DNA from: Hymenobacter aranciens | GTDB taxonomy: Bacteria > Bacteroidota > Bacteroidia > Cytophagales > Hymenobacteraceae | Direction: 5' to 3' | Assembly (NCBI RefSeq): GCF_030580865.1 | Contig: NZ_JAUQSY010000009.1 | Span: 62,001 to 126,000 of the forward strand | Length of the DNA stretch: 64,000 bases | Part shown: positions 1 through 8,691 of the stretch, one piece after another | How the letters are laid out: each line of letters begins with the position of its first letter | Numbering within the stretch: the first letter of the stretch is position 1 | The notes under the pieces: model-generated | What the model was told of the DNA's origin: nothing | What the model saw: only the letters and a program-made list of their open reading frames with translations | The model's database searches: none | Program-made: the position numbers and the translations under genes

Positions 1-1331
1 AGGTAGATGTTGTCGCCCTTGTCGAGCGGCAGCTTAGCGGTGCGCTCCAACTCGTCCAGCACGCCGTCCAGCATCGAGCCCAGGAACACCGACATGATGG
101 CCGGCGGCGCTTCGTTGGCGCCAAGGCGGTGGTCGTTGCTAGCCGAAGCGATGCTGGCGCGCAACAGGTCGCCGTAGCGATGTACGGCCTTCACCGTGGT
201 GATGAAGAAGGCCAAGAACTGCAGGTTTTCCTTGGGGCGCTTGCCGGGGGCCAGCAGGTTCACACCGGTGTCGGTGCTCATGGCCCAATTGTTGTGCTTG
301 CCCGAGCCATTCACGCCGGCGAAAGGTTTTTCGTGCAGCAACACTTTGAAGTTGTGGCGCTCGGCCACGCGCTCCATCACGTCCATCAACAGCTGGTTGT
401 GGTCGATGGCGAGGTTGGCATCCTCAAAGGTAGGCGCGCACTCGAACTGATTGGGAGCTACTTCATTATGACGCGTGCGCAGCGGAATACCCAGCTCGTT
501 GGCTTCTTCCTCAAAGTCGAGCATGAAGGCGTGGGCGCGGGCCGGGATGGAGCCGAAGTAGTGGTCATCAAGCTGCTGGCCTTTGGCCGGCGCGTGGCCA
601 AACAGGGTACGGCCGGTGAGCACGAGGTCGGGGCGGGCGTCGAACAGGGCGCGGTCCACAAGGAAGTATTCCTGCTCGATGCCGAGCGTAGTGTTCACGC
701 GGGCTACGTCTTTGTCGAAGTAGTGGCACACGTCGAGGGCCGACTTTTCGAGCACAGCCAGCGACTTCAGCAATGGCGCCTTGTAGTCAAGGGCTTCGCC
801 AGTGTAGGCCACGAAAATCGTGGGAATGCAGAGCGTCTTCGCCCCTACCGTTTCGATGATGAAAGCGGGCGAGGTGGGGTCCCAGGCGGTGTAGCCGCGG
901 GCCTCGAAGGTGTTGCGGATGCCGCCGTTGGGGAACGACGAGGCATCGGGCTCCTGCTGCACGAGGGCCGAGCCCTTGAAGTTCTCAATCGGCCGACCGT
1001 CGGAATTGAGGTCGAAGAACGAGTCGTGCTTCTCGGCGGTGGCGCCGGTGAGGGGCTGAAACCAGTGCGTGTAGTGCGTGGCGCCCTTGGCCATGGCCCA
1101 GGTTTTCATGGCCGAAGCCACGGCGTCGGCCACGCTGCGCTCCACAGTAGCGCCTTGTTTAATAGCAGCCTGCAGCTTCTTAAAGTAGTCGCTGGGCATC
1201 GTCGCCCGCATGGCTTCGGTATTGAACACGTTTTTGCCGTAGCTGTCGGAGCGGCGAACGGTGCTGGGGGTTACCGTTTTCGCGTGACGCTTGGTTACGA
1301 GTTCAAGGGCATTAAAGCGCAGAATGGCCAT
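1..1331 (-). CDS. glnN: Glutamine synthetase type III, N-terminal part (gene runs off the left edge)
   Basis: Ligates ammonia to glutamate using ATP, the main route of ammonium assimilation in many Bacteroidota. The reverse-strand translation begins MAILRFNALELVTKRHAKTV at an ATG at 1331 and stays open to the window edge, giving 443 residues of an enzyme normally about 720-730 long. It shows family III features: SSFPNGGIRNTFEARGYT near residue 135, then EQEYFLVD, RHNEVAPNQFECAP, and HEKPFAGVNGSGKHNNWAMS in the catalytic core. The C-terminal part lies outside the window. A -7 box on the same strand at 1405-1412 with TTTG 21 bp upstream supports this start. Assignment is confident; only regulation is unclear. 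Confidence 0.95.
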   Translation of the reverse strand, partial: MAILRFNALELVTKRHAKTVTPSTVRRSDSYGKNVFNTEAMRATMPSDYFKKLQAAIKQGATVERSVADAVASAMKTWAMAKGATHYTHWFQPLTGATAEKHDSFFDLNSDGRPIENFKGSALVQQEPDASSFPNGGIRNTFEARGYTAWDPTSPAFIIETVGAKTLCIPTIFVAYTGEALDYKAPLLKSLAVLEKSALDVCHYFDKDVARVNTTLGIEQEYFLVDRALFDARPDLVLTGRTLFGHAPAKGQQLDDHYFGSIPARAHAFMLDFEEEANELGIPLRTRHNEVAPNQFECAPTFEDANLAIDHNQLLMDVMERVAERHNFKVLLHEKPFAGVNGSGKHNNWAMSTDTGVNLLAPGKRPKENLQFLAFFITTVKAVHRYGDLLRASIASASNDHRLGANEAPPAIMSVFLGSMLDGVLDELERTAKLPLDKGDNIY

Positions 1332-1404
1332 GGCGGGTGGGAGTATTTTTAAAAAGCCTCGGGATTTTGGGTGACCGAGGAGAAGAGGGTGCGTTTTCTG
1401 AAGG

Positions 1405-1437
1405 CAAATGTACGGCAGCACCGCATTTTTTTCCAAA
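1405..1437 (-). promoter_or_regulatory. Putative Bacteroidota-type promoter of glnN
   Basis: Read on the minus strand, TACATTTG (1412-1405) matches the Bacteroidota -7 consensus TAnnTTTG, and TTTG (1437-1434) lies 21 bp upstream as the -33 element. The box is about 74 bp upstream of the glnN ATG. Confidence 0.6.
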
Positions 1438-1524
1438 CACCCCCAAGAAAATGCGCTGCATCTTCTGAAAAACCTTGATTTTTCTGACAAGCCCCCCCTA
1501 ATATGGCTTCAACACCTCCGGCCA

Positions 1525-1557
1525 AAACGTTTGCGGCGTTTCTGCAAACGTTTGCGG
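1525..1557. promoter_or_regulatory. Tandem LacI-family-like operator pair
   Basis: The 12-mer AAACGTTTGCGG occurs twice (1525-1536 and 1546-1557), 21 bp apart, which is two helical turns. Each contains the palindromic core AAACGTTT; the second is the longer palindrome GCAAACGTTTGC. Such cores are typical of LacI/GalR-family operators. The pair lies about 200 bp upstream of glnN and 170 bp upstream of the sulfatase gene. The rest of the 394-bp intergenic stretch 1332-1725 shows only the glnN promoter and the -7 box at 1714-1721. Confidence 0.35.
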
Positions 1558-1713
1558 TCATTTGGTTACCTATTGCTCTGCGGCTTTAGGCTACCCCCAC
1601 TCCAACTCCCAGGGCCCATTTTCAGCAAATGCTTTTGGGTTTTTGTCTAAAAAAAAGTTGTCGACCCCAAAAAAAGTTAAAAAACAGTCCGGACCAGGGC
1701 CGTTTGGGGCGTC

Positions 1714-1721
1714 TATCTTTG
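1714..1721 (+). promoter_or_regulatory. -7 promoter box TATCTTTG of the LtaS-like gene
   Basis: A perfect TAnnTTTG match ends 4 bp before the GTG start codon at 1726, so the transcript may be leaderless or nearly so. No convincing -33 TTG is visible at the expected spacing. Confidence 0.4.
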
Positions 1722-1725
1722 CCCA

Positions 1726-3591
1726 GTGAAGAACCGATTCGTGTTTCAGCCGCGCTATTTTTTGTTCTGGCTCCTGTTTTTTGGCCTGAGCCGGGGCCTG
1801 TTTTTGCTTTATCACGGGGCGGCAGCCCGGCAACTTTCGACCGGCACGGTGGCGAGCACCTTTTTTTACGGGCTGCGGCTGGATGCTTCGGCAGCAGCTT
1901 ACCTGTCGGCGGTGCCGTTTTTACTTTTTATAGTAAGTAGTCTGCTGGGACGACGCTTTCCGTTGGGCCGAATTATAGCCGTTTACACCGCCATCACCGG
2001 CGCGCTGATGGCAATACTCATCACCATCGATTTGGAGCTCTACCGCACTTGGGGCTTCCGGCTCGACGATACGCCGCTGCAATATCTGAGCTCGCCGGGC
2101 GAGATGGCGGCCTCGGCGGGCAGCTCGCCGGTTTGGCTGCTGCTGCTGTGCTTCGGCGGACTGCTGGGCGCCAGCTGGTGGCTGTATAAAAAGCTGCTGG
2201 GCAATTTGCCCGAGCTGCCGCCGTGGTTCGGCCGGCTGCGGGCCGCCTTGGCCGGGCTGCTCTACGCCTCCTTGTTAATACTGCCGCTACGGGGCGGCAC
2301 CCAGCAGATTCCGCTCAACCAGAGTGACGTCTATTTCTCCGAGGTGCCGTTTGCTAACCACGCGGCCATCAACGCGCCCTGGAACCTGGTGAGTGCCTTG
2401 CTGCTGCGCACCGATGCCCGCCCACTCGCTCCTTTCATGGCCGATAGCACGGCGCGCCGGCTGGTGGCGCCGCTCTACCCCCTGGCCGTGGGCCAGCCCG
2501 CGCCGGCCGACTCCAGTGCCTCCCTCCTATCCGAGCCGCGGCCCAACGTGTTGTTTATCATCTTGGAAAGCTTCACGGCCAAGCTGGTGTGCAGCGTGGG
2601 CGGCGAACCGGGCGTGACGCCGGTGCTCGACAGCCTGGCGCGTACCGGCGTGCTATTCAAAAACGTGTATGCCGCCGGCGACCGCAGCCAGAAGGGCCTC
2701 GTTTCGCTGCTCTCAGGCTACCCGAACCAGCCCACGACCAGCATCATCAAGTTTCCGCGCAAGACGGAAAAGCTGCCGCACCTGTGCCAGTCGCTGGCGG
2801 CGGCGGGCTACAGTTCACACTATTATTATGGCGGCGAGCTGGCATTTGCCAACATGAAAAGCTACCTGCGCACGGCCGGCTACCAGAAGCTGACCGAGCG
2901 AGCCGACTTCAAGGCCAGCGAGCAGAACTCGAAGTGGGGCGCGCACGACCATATCCTATTTAATAAGGTACTCGCCGACCTACGCCAGCAGCCGCAGCCG
3001 TTTTTCGTCACGGCCTTCACGCTCAGCAGCCACGAGCCATTTGATGTGCCCATGAAGACGAAGTTTCCGGGTTCCGAAGAGCCGAATATGTTTCGCAATT
3101 CGGTGTATTATACCGACCAATCACTAGGCAAATTCTTAAAAGAAGCCCAAAAACAGCCCTGGTATGCCCACACGCTGCTGGTGCTGGTGGCCGACCACGG
3201 ACACCTGCTGCCCGGCTACTCAAAAAACGACGTGCCGGAGAAATTTCACATTCCGTTGGTGCTGGCGGGCGGCGCCCTGCGGCCGGAAGACCGGGGGAAG
3301 GTGGTAAATACCATTGGCTCGCAAACTGACGTAGCCGCCACATTGTTGCGGCAGCTGCAACTCCCGGCCCAACAGTACATCTGGAGCCGCGACCTGCTGA
3401 ACCCGCAGGCGCTGCCCTTTGCCTACTATTGCTATACCGACGGCCTGGGCACGGTGAGCCCGGCCGGCACGGTAACCTTCGATAACGTGGGCCGCCGGGT
3501 GACGCACCGCGACCCGGCCGTGCCTGATGCGCAACTGCAGCTGGGCCAGGCCATGGAGCAACTGACGATGGAGGATTTTGCGCGGCGCTGA
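1726..3591 (+). CDS. LtaS/MdoB-like membrane sulfatase (phosphoglycerol transferase family)
   Basis: A polytopic inner-membrane protein of 621 residues with an extracytoplasmic alkaline-phosphatase-superfamily domain. The N-terminal 200 or so residues hold about five hydrophobic segments; the sulfatase domain follows with the metal-ligand and nucleophile signatures NVLFIILESF, GDRSQKGLVSLLSGYP (a Ser/Thr nucleophile region), SSHEPF, VADHGH and KFHIPLV. Relatives such as LtaS and MdoB move phosphoglycerol or phosphoethanolamine head groups; in Gram-negative bacteria the likely target is a periplasmic glycan or lipid A, but the substrate cannot be read here. The start is a GTG at 1726, and the -7 box sits just ahead of it. 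Gene stands alone between glnN and mtaB. Confidence 0.8.
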   Translation: MKNRFVFQPRYFLFWLLFFGLSRGLFLLYHGAAARQLSTGTVASTFFYGLRLDASAAAYLSAVPFLLFIVSSLLGRRFPLGRIIAVYTAITGALMAILITIDLELYRTWGFRLDDTPLQYLSSPGEMAASAGSSPVWLLLLCFGGLLGASWWLYKKLLGNLPELPPWFGRLRAALAGLLYASLLILPLRGGTQQIPLNQSDVYFSEVPFANHAAINAPWNLVSALLLRTDARPLAPFMADSTARRLVAPLYPLAVGQPAPADSSASLLSEPRPNVLFIILESFTAKLVCSVGGEPGVTPVLDSLARTGVLFKNVYAAGDRSQKGLVSLLSGYPNQPTTSIIKFPRKTEKLPHLCQSLAAAGYSSHYYYGGELAFANMKSYLRTAGYQKLTERADFKASEQNSKWGAHDHILFNKVLADLRQQPQPFFVTAFTLSSHEPFDVPMKTKFPGSEEPNMFRNSVYYTDQSLGKFLKEAQKQPWYAHTLLVLVADHGHLLPGYSKNDVPEKFHIPLVLAGGALRPEDRGKVVNTIGSQTDVAATLLRQLQLPAQQYIWSRDLLNPQALPFAYYCYTDGLGTVSPAGTVTFDNVGRRVTHRDPAVPDAQLQLGQAMEQLTMEDFARR

Positions 3592-3673
3592 TGGGTAGCG
3601 CGGATTTTTATTCTGGAGCCGGCTGCGCCGGGCCCGGCGCGCACTGCAGTTCCGCGTTACCGCCCGGTCGCCG

Positions 3674-3681
3674 TACCTTTG
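3674..3681 (+). promoter_or_regulatory. -7 promoter box TACCTTTG of mtaB
   Basis: A perfect TAnnTTTG match ends 7 bp before the mtaB ATG at 3689, again allowing only a very short leader. Confidence 0.4.
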
Positions 3682-3688
3682 TGGTCTT

Positions 3689-5023
3689 ATGCCTACTCCC
3701 CAATCCGTTGCTTTTTATACCCTCGGCTGCAAACTCAATTTCTCCGAAACGTCGGCCATTGGTCGGCAATTCGAAGAAAAGGGCTTTCAGAAAGTCGCTT
3801 TCGAGGCCGGGGCCGATTTATACGTTATCAATACCTGCTCCGTCACCGACCACGCCGACCGCAAGTGCCGCAAAGTGGTGCAACAGGCCCTGAAACACAA
3901 CCCCGAAGCCTTCGTGGCCATCGTGGGCTGCTACGCCCAGCTCAAACCCCGGGAAATTTCGGAGATTCCCGGCGTGAGTGCCGTGCTGGGCGCCGCCGAG
4001 AAATTTCAGCTCGTGGATATTCTGGCTGATTTTCAGAAGCCGGCCACCGGGCAGCCGGGCGCCGTGCACGCTTCGCCCATCTCGGAGGCCAACGAGTTTG
4101 TGCCCGCGCATTCCTTCGGCGACCGCACCCGTACCTTTCTCAAAGTGCAGGATGGCTGCGACTACTCCTGCTCGTTCTGCACTATTCCGCTGGCGCGGGG
4201 CGGCAGCCGTTCGGGCTCGGTGGCCTCGGTGGTGGAGCGCGTGGAGAAGCTGGCCGAAACCAGCGTGAAGGAAATCGTGCTCACGGGCGTCAACCTCGGC
4301 GATTTTGGCCTGCAAGGCCCGGGACGCGAGCGCCGCGAAGACTTTACCCAATTGGTAAAAGCACTGGATAACGTAACTGATATTCGCCGTTTCCGCATTA
4401 GTAGCTGCGAGCCTAATTTGCTGACGGATGACATTCTGGAAACCGTAGCGGTTTCGCAGCGCTTTATGCCGCATTTTCACATTCCGCTGCAAAGCGGCTC
4501 CGATAAAATCCTGGGGCTGATGCGCCGCCGCTACCGCCGGGCGCTGTATGCCCAGCGCGTGGCCCGCATCAAGGAGTTAATGCCGCACGCCTGCATCGGG
4601 GTCGATGTGATTGTGGGCTTCCCGGGGGAAACGGAGGCGGATTTTCTGGACACTTACCAGTTTCTGAACGAGCTGCCCATCAGCTACCTGCACGTGTTCC
4701 CCTACTCGGAGCGGGCTGATACGCTGGCCCCCACCCTGCCCGGCCGGGTGCAGGACCGCGTGCGGCACGAGCGCACCACGCAGCTCCGCAGCCTTTCGGA
4801 AAAGAAAAAACGCGCTTTCTACGAGGAGCATCTGGGTCTGGAAACCGAAGTTTTGTTCGAGGACGACGTGACCGACGGGCGTATTGAGGGCTTCACACCC
4901 AACTACATCCGCGTAGCGGCGAAATACGACCCGCTGCTGGTGGGCGAGCTGAAACCGCTGCGCCTGACGCAAGTGAATGCGCTGGGGCTAATGGAAGCCG
5001 AAGAAGTAGGAATTCTTGTCTAA
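3689..5023 (+). CDS. mtaB: tRNA t6A37 methylthiotransferase MtaB
   Basis: Radical-SAM enzyme that adds a methylthio group to t6A at position 37 of ANN-decoding tRNAs. The 444-residue product has the UPF0004 N-terminal domain with three cluster cysteines (YTLGCKLNFSE near residue 13, INTCSVTDHADRKC, AIVGCYAQ), then the radical-SAM CxxxCxxC signature CDYSCSFC, and a short TRAM-like C-terminus. The MtaB rather than MiaB subgroup is indicated by the YTLGCKLN start and the INTCSVT motif. The window also carries miaB and miaE, so three A37 modification enzymes are encoded close together though not in one operon. The next gene is convergent beyond a terminator. Confidence 0.92.
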   Translation: MPTPQSVAFYTLGCKLNFSETSAIGRQFEEKGFQKVAFEAGADLYVINTCSVTDHADRKCRKVVQQALKHNPEAFVAIVGCYAQLKPREISEIPGVSAVLGAAEKFQLVDILADFQKPATGQPGAVHASPISEANEFVPAHSFGDRTRTFLKVQDGCDYSCSFCTIPLARGGSRSGSVASVVERVEKLAETSVKEIVLTGVNLGDFGLQGPGRERREDFTQLVKALDNVTDIRRFRISSCEPNLLTDDILETVAVSQRFMPHFHIPLQSGSDKILGLMRRRYRRALYAQRVARIKELMPHACIGVDVIVGFPGETEADFLDTYQFLNELPISYLHVFPYSERADTLAPTLPGRVQDRVRHERTTQLRSLSEKKKRAFYEEHLGLETEVLFEDDVTDGRIEGFTPNYIRVAAKYDPLLVGELKPLRLTQVNALGLMEAEEVGILV

Positions 5024-5168
5024 ACCACGGATGGACAGGGATTTTGTGGACGATTAAAAACCAAAAAGGCCACCCGAATGGGTGGCCTTTTCTCCTTTTG
5101 TAATCCCCCGGATAGAGTACCATCTACAAAATCCGTGGAATCCGAAAAATCCGTGTCCATCCGTGGTT
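5023..5168. repeat. 15-bp inverted repeat flanking the mtaB terminator
   Basis: AACCACGGATGGACA (5023-5037) and its exact reverse complement (5154-5168) bracket the terminator. Between them lie further ATCCGTGG-like words (for example at 5131-5137). The left arm begins at the mtaB stop codon and the right arm ends at the stop codon of the convergent gene. Confidence 0.7.
5063..5092. terminator. Bidirectional terminator between mtaB and the HTH gene
   Basis: Perfect 11-bp stem AAAGGCCACCC / GGGTGGCCTTT with loop GAAT, flanked by A and T runs, placed between two convergent genes. Confidence 0.85.
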
Positions 5169-5767
5169 CAGACAGTCCGCTGGGCCAGCTCCAGCATCTG
5201 CCGGAGCATTTGCTGCTGCTCCAGCAGGTGCTGGTTGCGGAGCTCGGCCAGGGCCAACTGGTGCTGCAGGTGCTGCGTGTGCAGGGCCGCCGACACGTAG
5301 GCGTCGGCGTAGAGTGAGGCGGCGGGGGCGGCGGCTACGCTGGGCAACATGACGGGGGTAGGCGCCGGTTGGGCGGCAGTCGGAACCGGGGTTTCCGGGG
5401 CTAATTGCGGGGCGGCAGCCGACGGTATTTCGGGAGCGGCGACGGGTGTGGGCTGCGGTTCGGCAGGCTGGATAGCGGGCGGAGCTTCGGTAGCGGCAGC
5501 CATTTTGGGCGCCGCTACTGGCTGCGGTTGCGGTGGATTTTCGCCGCTCAGCAGCATGGGCCCCTGGCCGAGCATCACCCAATCGCGCGACACATTTGGA
5601 TAAACCTCAAAAACGCGTTGCAGCAGGTCGAAGCCGGGTTTGTTGCGGCCATCAAGCAGGTGCTGGATGACGCTGGCCGTCTTGTCAAGCGACATGGCGA
5701 AAGCATTCTTGGTGATGCCAAGGTGCTGGATAAGTTGGGCAAACCGCTGATTAATGGTAGTAGACAC
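5168..5767 (-). CDS. HTH (XRE-like) protein with Pro/Ala-rich linker and C-terminal coiled coil
   Basis: About 199 residues. The first 75 form a helix-turn-helix region resembling Bacteroidota XRE-type regulators: NQRFAQLIQHLGITKNAFA, then SVIQHLLDGRNKPGFDLLQR and a YPNVSRDWVMLGQGPML tail. A low-complexity Pro/Ala linker of roughly 75 residues follows, then a predicted coiled coil rich in Leu, Gln and His. I chose the GTG at 5767 (VSTTINQ) because two TACATTTG promoter-like boxes at 5778-5785 and 5794-5801 (minus strand) would lie inside or across the longer reading frame starting at 5794. Target genes are unknown; it may act on its own promoter. Confidence 0.65.
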   Translation of the reverse strand: MSTTINQRFAQLIQHLGITKNAFAMSLDKTASVIQHLLDGRNKPGFDLLQRVFEVYPNVSRDWVMLGQGPMLLSGENPPQPQPVAAPKMAAATEAPPAIQPAEPQPTPVAAPEIPSAAAPQLAPETPVPTAAQPAPTPVMLPSVAAAPAASLYADAYVSAALHTQHLQHQLALAELRNQHLLEQQQMLRQMLELAQRTV

Positions 5768-5777
5768 GCAAACTTCA

Positions 5778-5801
5778 CAAATGTAGAACACCACAAATGT
5801 A
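5778..5801 (-). promoter_or_regulatory. Two overlapping -7-type boxes upstream of the HTH gene
   Basis: On the minus strand TACATTTG occurs at 5801-5794 and again at 5785-5778, 16 bp apart. Either could serve as the -7 element for the gene starting at 5767; the repetition could equally be an operator. Confidence 0.4.
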
Positions 5802-5813
5802 TAAAATCCGCGG

Positions 5814-6689
5814 CTACCAGCGCCGTTTGGGCATTTTTTTGCTGGCAGCGGCGGCCTGCACCAGCGGTGTCAGGATGCTGCGCGGCTGCAGGCGGGCCCA
5901 GGGAAAAGTGTACATGTCGTCGGGCAGAAACTCAAAGTCAAAGCGCGACATTTGTACCGGGTGAAACAGCAGCAGCGCGTCGGGCGTCAGGGCAAAACTA
6001 TCCAGGCTTGCCTCGGCCCCATCGGCAGTATCGATAGCTTGGCCGCGCTGTGGCGTGGTGTCCCAGTTTTCGATTTGGTACACTTCAGCCATGCGGGCAA
6101 TACGGGTCGAGTCGTCGCCATAGGCGGCGGCCGCGTCGGCCAGATTACCGCGCAGGCGGCGGCTGACGGCCGCCTGCAGCCGGCGGCCAAGTTGGTCAGG
6201 CGGGTCGGCTACAAGGTAGCATACGGTGAGTTGGCGGCCGGTGCGCAGGTCGAACGTCAGGTATTCGCCGGAGGGTTCCAGCAGTCCCCGGTAGCTACTG
6301 ATGAAGCCCAGCGACAGAAGATAATTCTGATTCAGCAGCACCTCATATTCAGTATCGGTGATGCCTTCGCCACCAGCCATCCAGCTTTGCGTGTATTCAT
6401 CGAAACAGCACAGCCGCTCGGCCTCGCGCAACTGCTGGCGCGGACTGGCTGTCGAATCGACCTCCCCGAAACTTCGGGCTCTGAAATGTCGCATCAGCGT
6501 CCGGTTGATGCGCCTGGTCACGACAGCATCCGGCAGCTTCACCTGTGGTACCTGAAAACGCAGGCTTGTGCCGGGAGTAGTAATGCTGAACACCTGCGCC
6601 CGGCTGCCGGGCGCTATTTGCGCCAGCACCTCTCCTACCCCAATCCAAAAAACTACCAACCCCAAAACCACCTCACGCATCCGTTTCAT
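5814..6689 (-). CDS. Secreted protein of unknown function
   Basis: The 291-residue product opens with MKRMREVVLGLVVFWIGVG followed by a likely signal-peptidase site after VLAQ, so it should be exported to the periplasm or outer membrane. The mature part has a stretch (YEVLLNQNYLLSLGF, then a FDLRTGRQL segment) that recalls the DUF3298/DUF4163 fold of PdaC- and RsiV-like proteins, but the match is weak. No catalytic motif is evident. It is followed 28 bp later by the ABC permease on the same strand with a repeat fragment upstream of its start. Function unassigned. Confidence 0.6.
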   Translation of the reverse strand: MKRMREVVLGLVVFWIGVGEVLAQIAPGSRAQVFSITTPGTSLRFQVPQVKLPDAVVTRRINRTLMRHFRARSFGEVDSTASPRQQLREAERLCCFDEYTQSWMAGGEGITDTEYEVLLNQNYLLSLGFISSYRGLLEPSGEYLTFDLRTGRQLTVCYLVADPPDQLGRRLQAAVSRRLRGNLADAAAAYGDDSTRIARMAEVYQIENWDTTPQRGQAIDTADGAEASLDSFALTPDALLLFHPVQMSRFDFEFLPDDMYTFPWARLQPRSILTPLVQAAAASKKMPKRRW

Positions 6690-6694
6690 CCGTC

Positions 6695-6714
6695 AAATCC
6701 GTTTGAATTCGCGG
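6695..6714. repeat. Single arm of the 18.2-kb inverted-repeat family
   Basis: This 20-mer (AAATCCGTTTGAATTCGCGG) differs at only two positions from the reverse complement of the arm at 18247-18266. It lies in the 28-bp gap between two genes, preceded by further ATCCGT words. Confidence 0.6.
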
Positions 6715-6717
6715 CCC

Positions 6718-7956
6718 CTATTCGTAGCGCAAACTCTCAATCGGGTCCAGCGCCGCCGCCTTGCCGGCCGGGTAATAGCCGGCAATCAGCCCCACGGTGA
6801 CGCAGATGGAGAAGCCCAGCGCCATCCACAGCCAGGGCACGATGAACGAGCCCGAGCCCACGAACAGCGACACGGCATTGCCGCCCAGGATGCCCAGCAG
6901 AATGCCCAGCGCCCCGCCCAGCAAGCAGATAACGATGGCCTCGATGAGAAACTGCTGCCGGATTTGCTTCGAAGTAGCGCCCAGCGCCTTACGCACCCCG
7001 ATTTCGCGGGTGCGCTCCGTGACGGACACCAACATGATGTTCATCAGCGCAATACTGGCGCCGAGCAGGGTAATAAAGGCAATGATGCCGCCGCCGAATT
7101 TCATCTTGCCCGTGAGCTGGTCGAGGTCCTTGGCCATGGCCTCGCTGCTTTCCACCTCGAAGGAATCTTCCTGGCCCAGCGGGTCGTGGCGCACGGCGCG
7201 CATGGTGCCGGTGGCCTGGCCCATGAGGTACTGCATGGTTTCGGGGCGGGTGGTGGCGGTTTTGATGTCGTAGGTGAGGGCGCGGCTGCGGGGCAGCTGG
7301 TTGCCGGTTTCGAGCGGGATGAAGGCAATGCGGTCGGCCCCGCCGCCGCCCATGGTGCTGCCGCTTTTTTCGAGCATGCCTACTACCAGGAAGCGCCGGC
7401 CCAGCGCCGACACGTATTTGCCCACGATGGACTGACGCGGGTAGAGCTTCTGCTGAATTTCCTGGCCCACAATGATGACGTTGGCCCCACTGCCGAGCTC
7501 GGCCTGGGAAAACAGGCGCCCGGCCGCTAGGTTGTAGCCCTGGATGCGCAGGTAGTTCTCGTCGCCGGCCACTACCTGCATGTTCGGGTTGGTTTTCTGG
7601 CCGTTGGCTTTCACCTCGACGGCCCCGGCGATGAAGGCCGACAAACCCACCTGGGCTTCGCCGCCCATCTGCTGCTTGTATTGCCGGGCCTGCAGGTAGC
7701 TGATGGCCGGGTACTGCTTGCCCTGCCGGCCGCCACGCCGAAACTGGTTGGTGTAGCCCTTGGCCTTCACCTCGAAGGAATTGGCCCCGAGGCTGGCAAA
7801 GGTTTCCGATAGCGAGCTTTTCATGGCGTCGATGCCCGTGAGAATGCCCACCAGTGCAAAAAGCCCAATACTGACAATGAGCGCCGTGAGCACCGTACGC
7901 AGGAGGTTGCCGCGAATGGAGCGCAGGGCTTCCAGGATGTTTTCAAAGATGTTCAT
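6718..7956 (-). CDS. ABC transporter permease, MacB/FtsX family
   Basis: 412 residues with the classic MacB-type layout: one N-terminal transmembrane helix (NLLRTVLTALIVSIGLFAL, about residues 18-40), a large extracytoplasmic MacB_PCD domain, then three C-terminal helices around the FtsX signature TERTREIGVRKALGATSKQI. It ends DPIESLRYE, typical of the family. Such permeases work with an ATPase of the LolD/MacB type to move lipoproteins, peptides or drugs by mechanotransmission, but no ATPase gene is adjacent here, so its partner must be encoded elsewhere. The gene downstream on the same strand encodes a secreted protein. Confidence 0.88.
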   Translation of the reverse strand: MNIFENILEALRSIRGNLLRTVLTALIVSIGLFALVGILTGIDAMKSSLSETFASLGANSFEVKAKGYTNQFRRGGRQGKQYPAISYLQARQYKQQMGGEAQVGLSAFIAGAVEVKANGQKTNPNMQVVAGDENYLRIQGYNLAAGRLFSQAELGSGANVIIVGQEIQQKLYPRQSIVGKYVSALGRRFLVVGMLEKSGSTMGGGGADRIAFIPLETGNQLPRSRALTYDIKTATTRPETMQYLMGQATGTMRAVRHDPLGQEDSFEVESSEAMAKDLDQLTGKMKFGGGIIAFITLLGASIALMNIMLVSVTERTREIGVRKALGATSKQIRQQFLIEAIVICLLGGALGILLGILGGNAVSLFVGSGSFIVPWLWMALGFSICVTVGLIAGYYPAGKAAALDPIESLRYE

Positions 7957-8014
7957 GGGTCAACAGGAAGCGGGAATGTAAAAGTACCGTCGGCCGGGGC
8001 TTTGCCCAGCTGGC

Positions 8015-8569
8015 TTAGCCCCCTGCCAGCCCCAGAATACCCAACACCAGCCCACCGATGGTGGCAAAGCCCGACGCTATCAGTGCCAGCACTAAGAGTA
8101 CCGTCCGGAAGCCCGTATTGGGCATGATGCTCAGCTTATCGCCGGGCTTAAACTGCTCGGCATCGGGGTTTAGCAGTTCGTATTCACCTTGCTCATCTGC
8201 CTCGAAAGTGCTGATACGCATGGTGGTTTCGCCGCTCATATTCGTGCGTTTCACCCAGCCCAGGCTGCTGGGGCGCAGCCACTGCTCGCGCCCACCTGGC
8301 AGCAGGCGAACCAGCAGCGCTATTTCCGGCAGCTGAAAAAAGGAGAACTGGTTGGGTCGGGTGCAGCCGATTTCGTAGGTACCGCGCTTGGTCAGGACGA
8401 AGCGAAATTCCTTTTGCGACGCGGGTATCGTGAAGGCATTTTCAGTGGGGTTGAACATCCGAATGGCCCAACCGATACTTTTGACCAAGCCGTACAATCC
8501 CAGCACCATAACCAGGAAGCTGGGCCCAACCCACCAAACGGGCAAATGCGTTGAACTGGTTACTGGCAT
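8015..8569 (-). CDS. Membrane protein of unknown function, two transmembrane helices
   Basis: 184 residues. Hydrophobic helices at about residues 12-36 (WWVGPSFLVMVLGLYGLVKS) and at the C-terminus (TVLLVLALIASGFATIGGLV) bracket a soluble domain of about 110 residues that probably faces the periplasm or cytoplasm as a beta-rich fold. No recognised family. It lies upstream of the ABC permease on the same strand with a 58-bp gap, so co-transcription is possible. The neighbour at 8692 is divergent. Confidence 0.55.
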   Translation of the reverse strand: MPVTSSTHLPVWWVGPSFLVMVLGLYGLVKSIGWAIRMFNPTENAFTIPASQKEFRFVLTKRGTYEIGCTRPNQFSFFQLPEIALLVRLLPGGREQWLRPSSLGWVKRTNMSGETTMRISTFEADEQGEYELLNPDAEQFKPGDKLSIMPNTGFRTVLLVLALIASGFATIGGLVLGILGLAGG

Positions 8570-8691
8570 GGCAGCGGGTGTTGAAAATGGTCGTAGCGCG
8601 GCGAATACCCCAAAGTTCGCCGCTGGCGCGTAACTTGAACCACCTTTGTGGCAACCTCGTTGGGCTCGTGCGGTTCTTTGGCTTAAAAACT

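Noticed and set aside
129..1352. Long forward open frame across the glnN region
   Set aside because: It is the antisense shadow of glutamine synthetase III, whose reverse-strand translation matches the family throughout.
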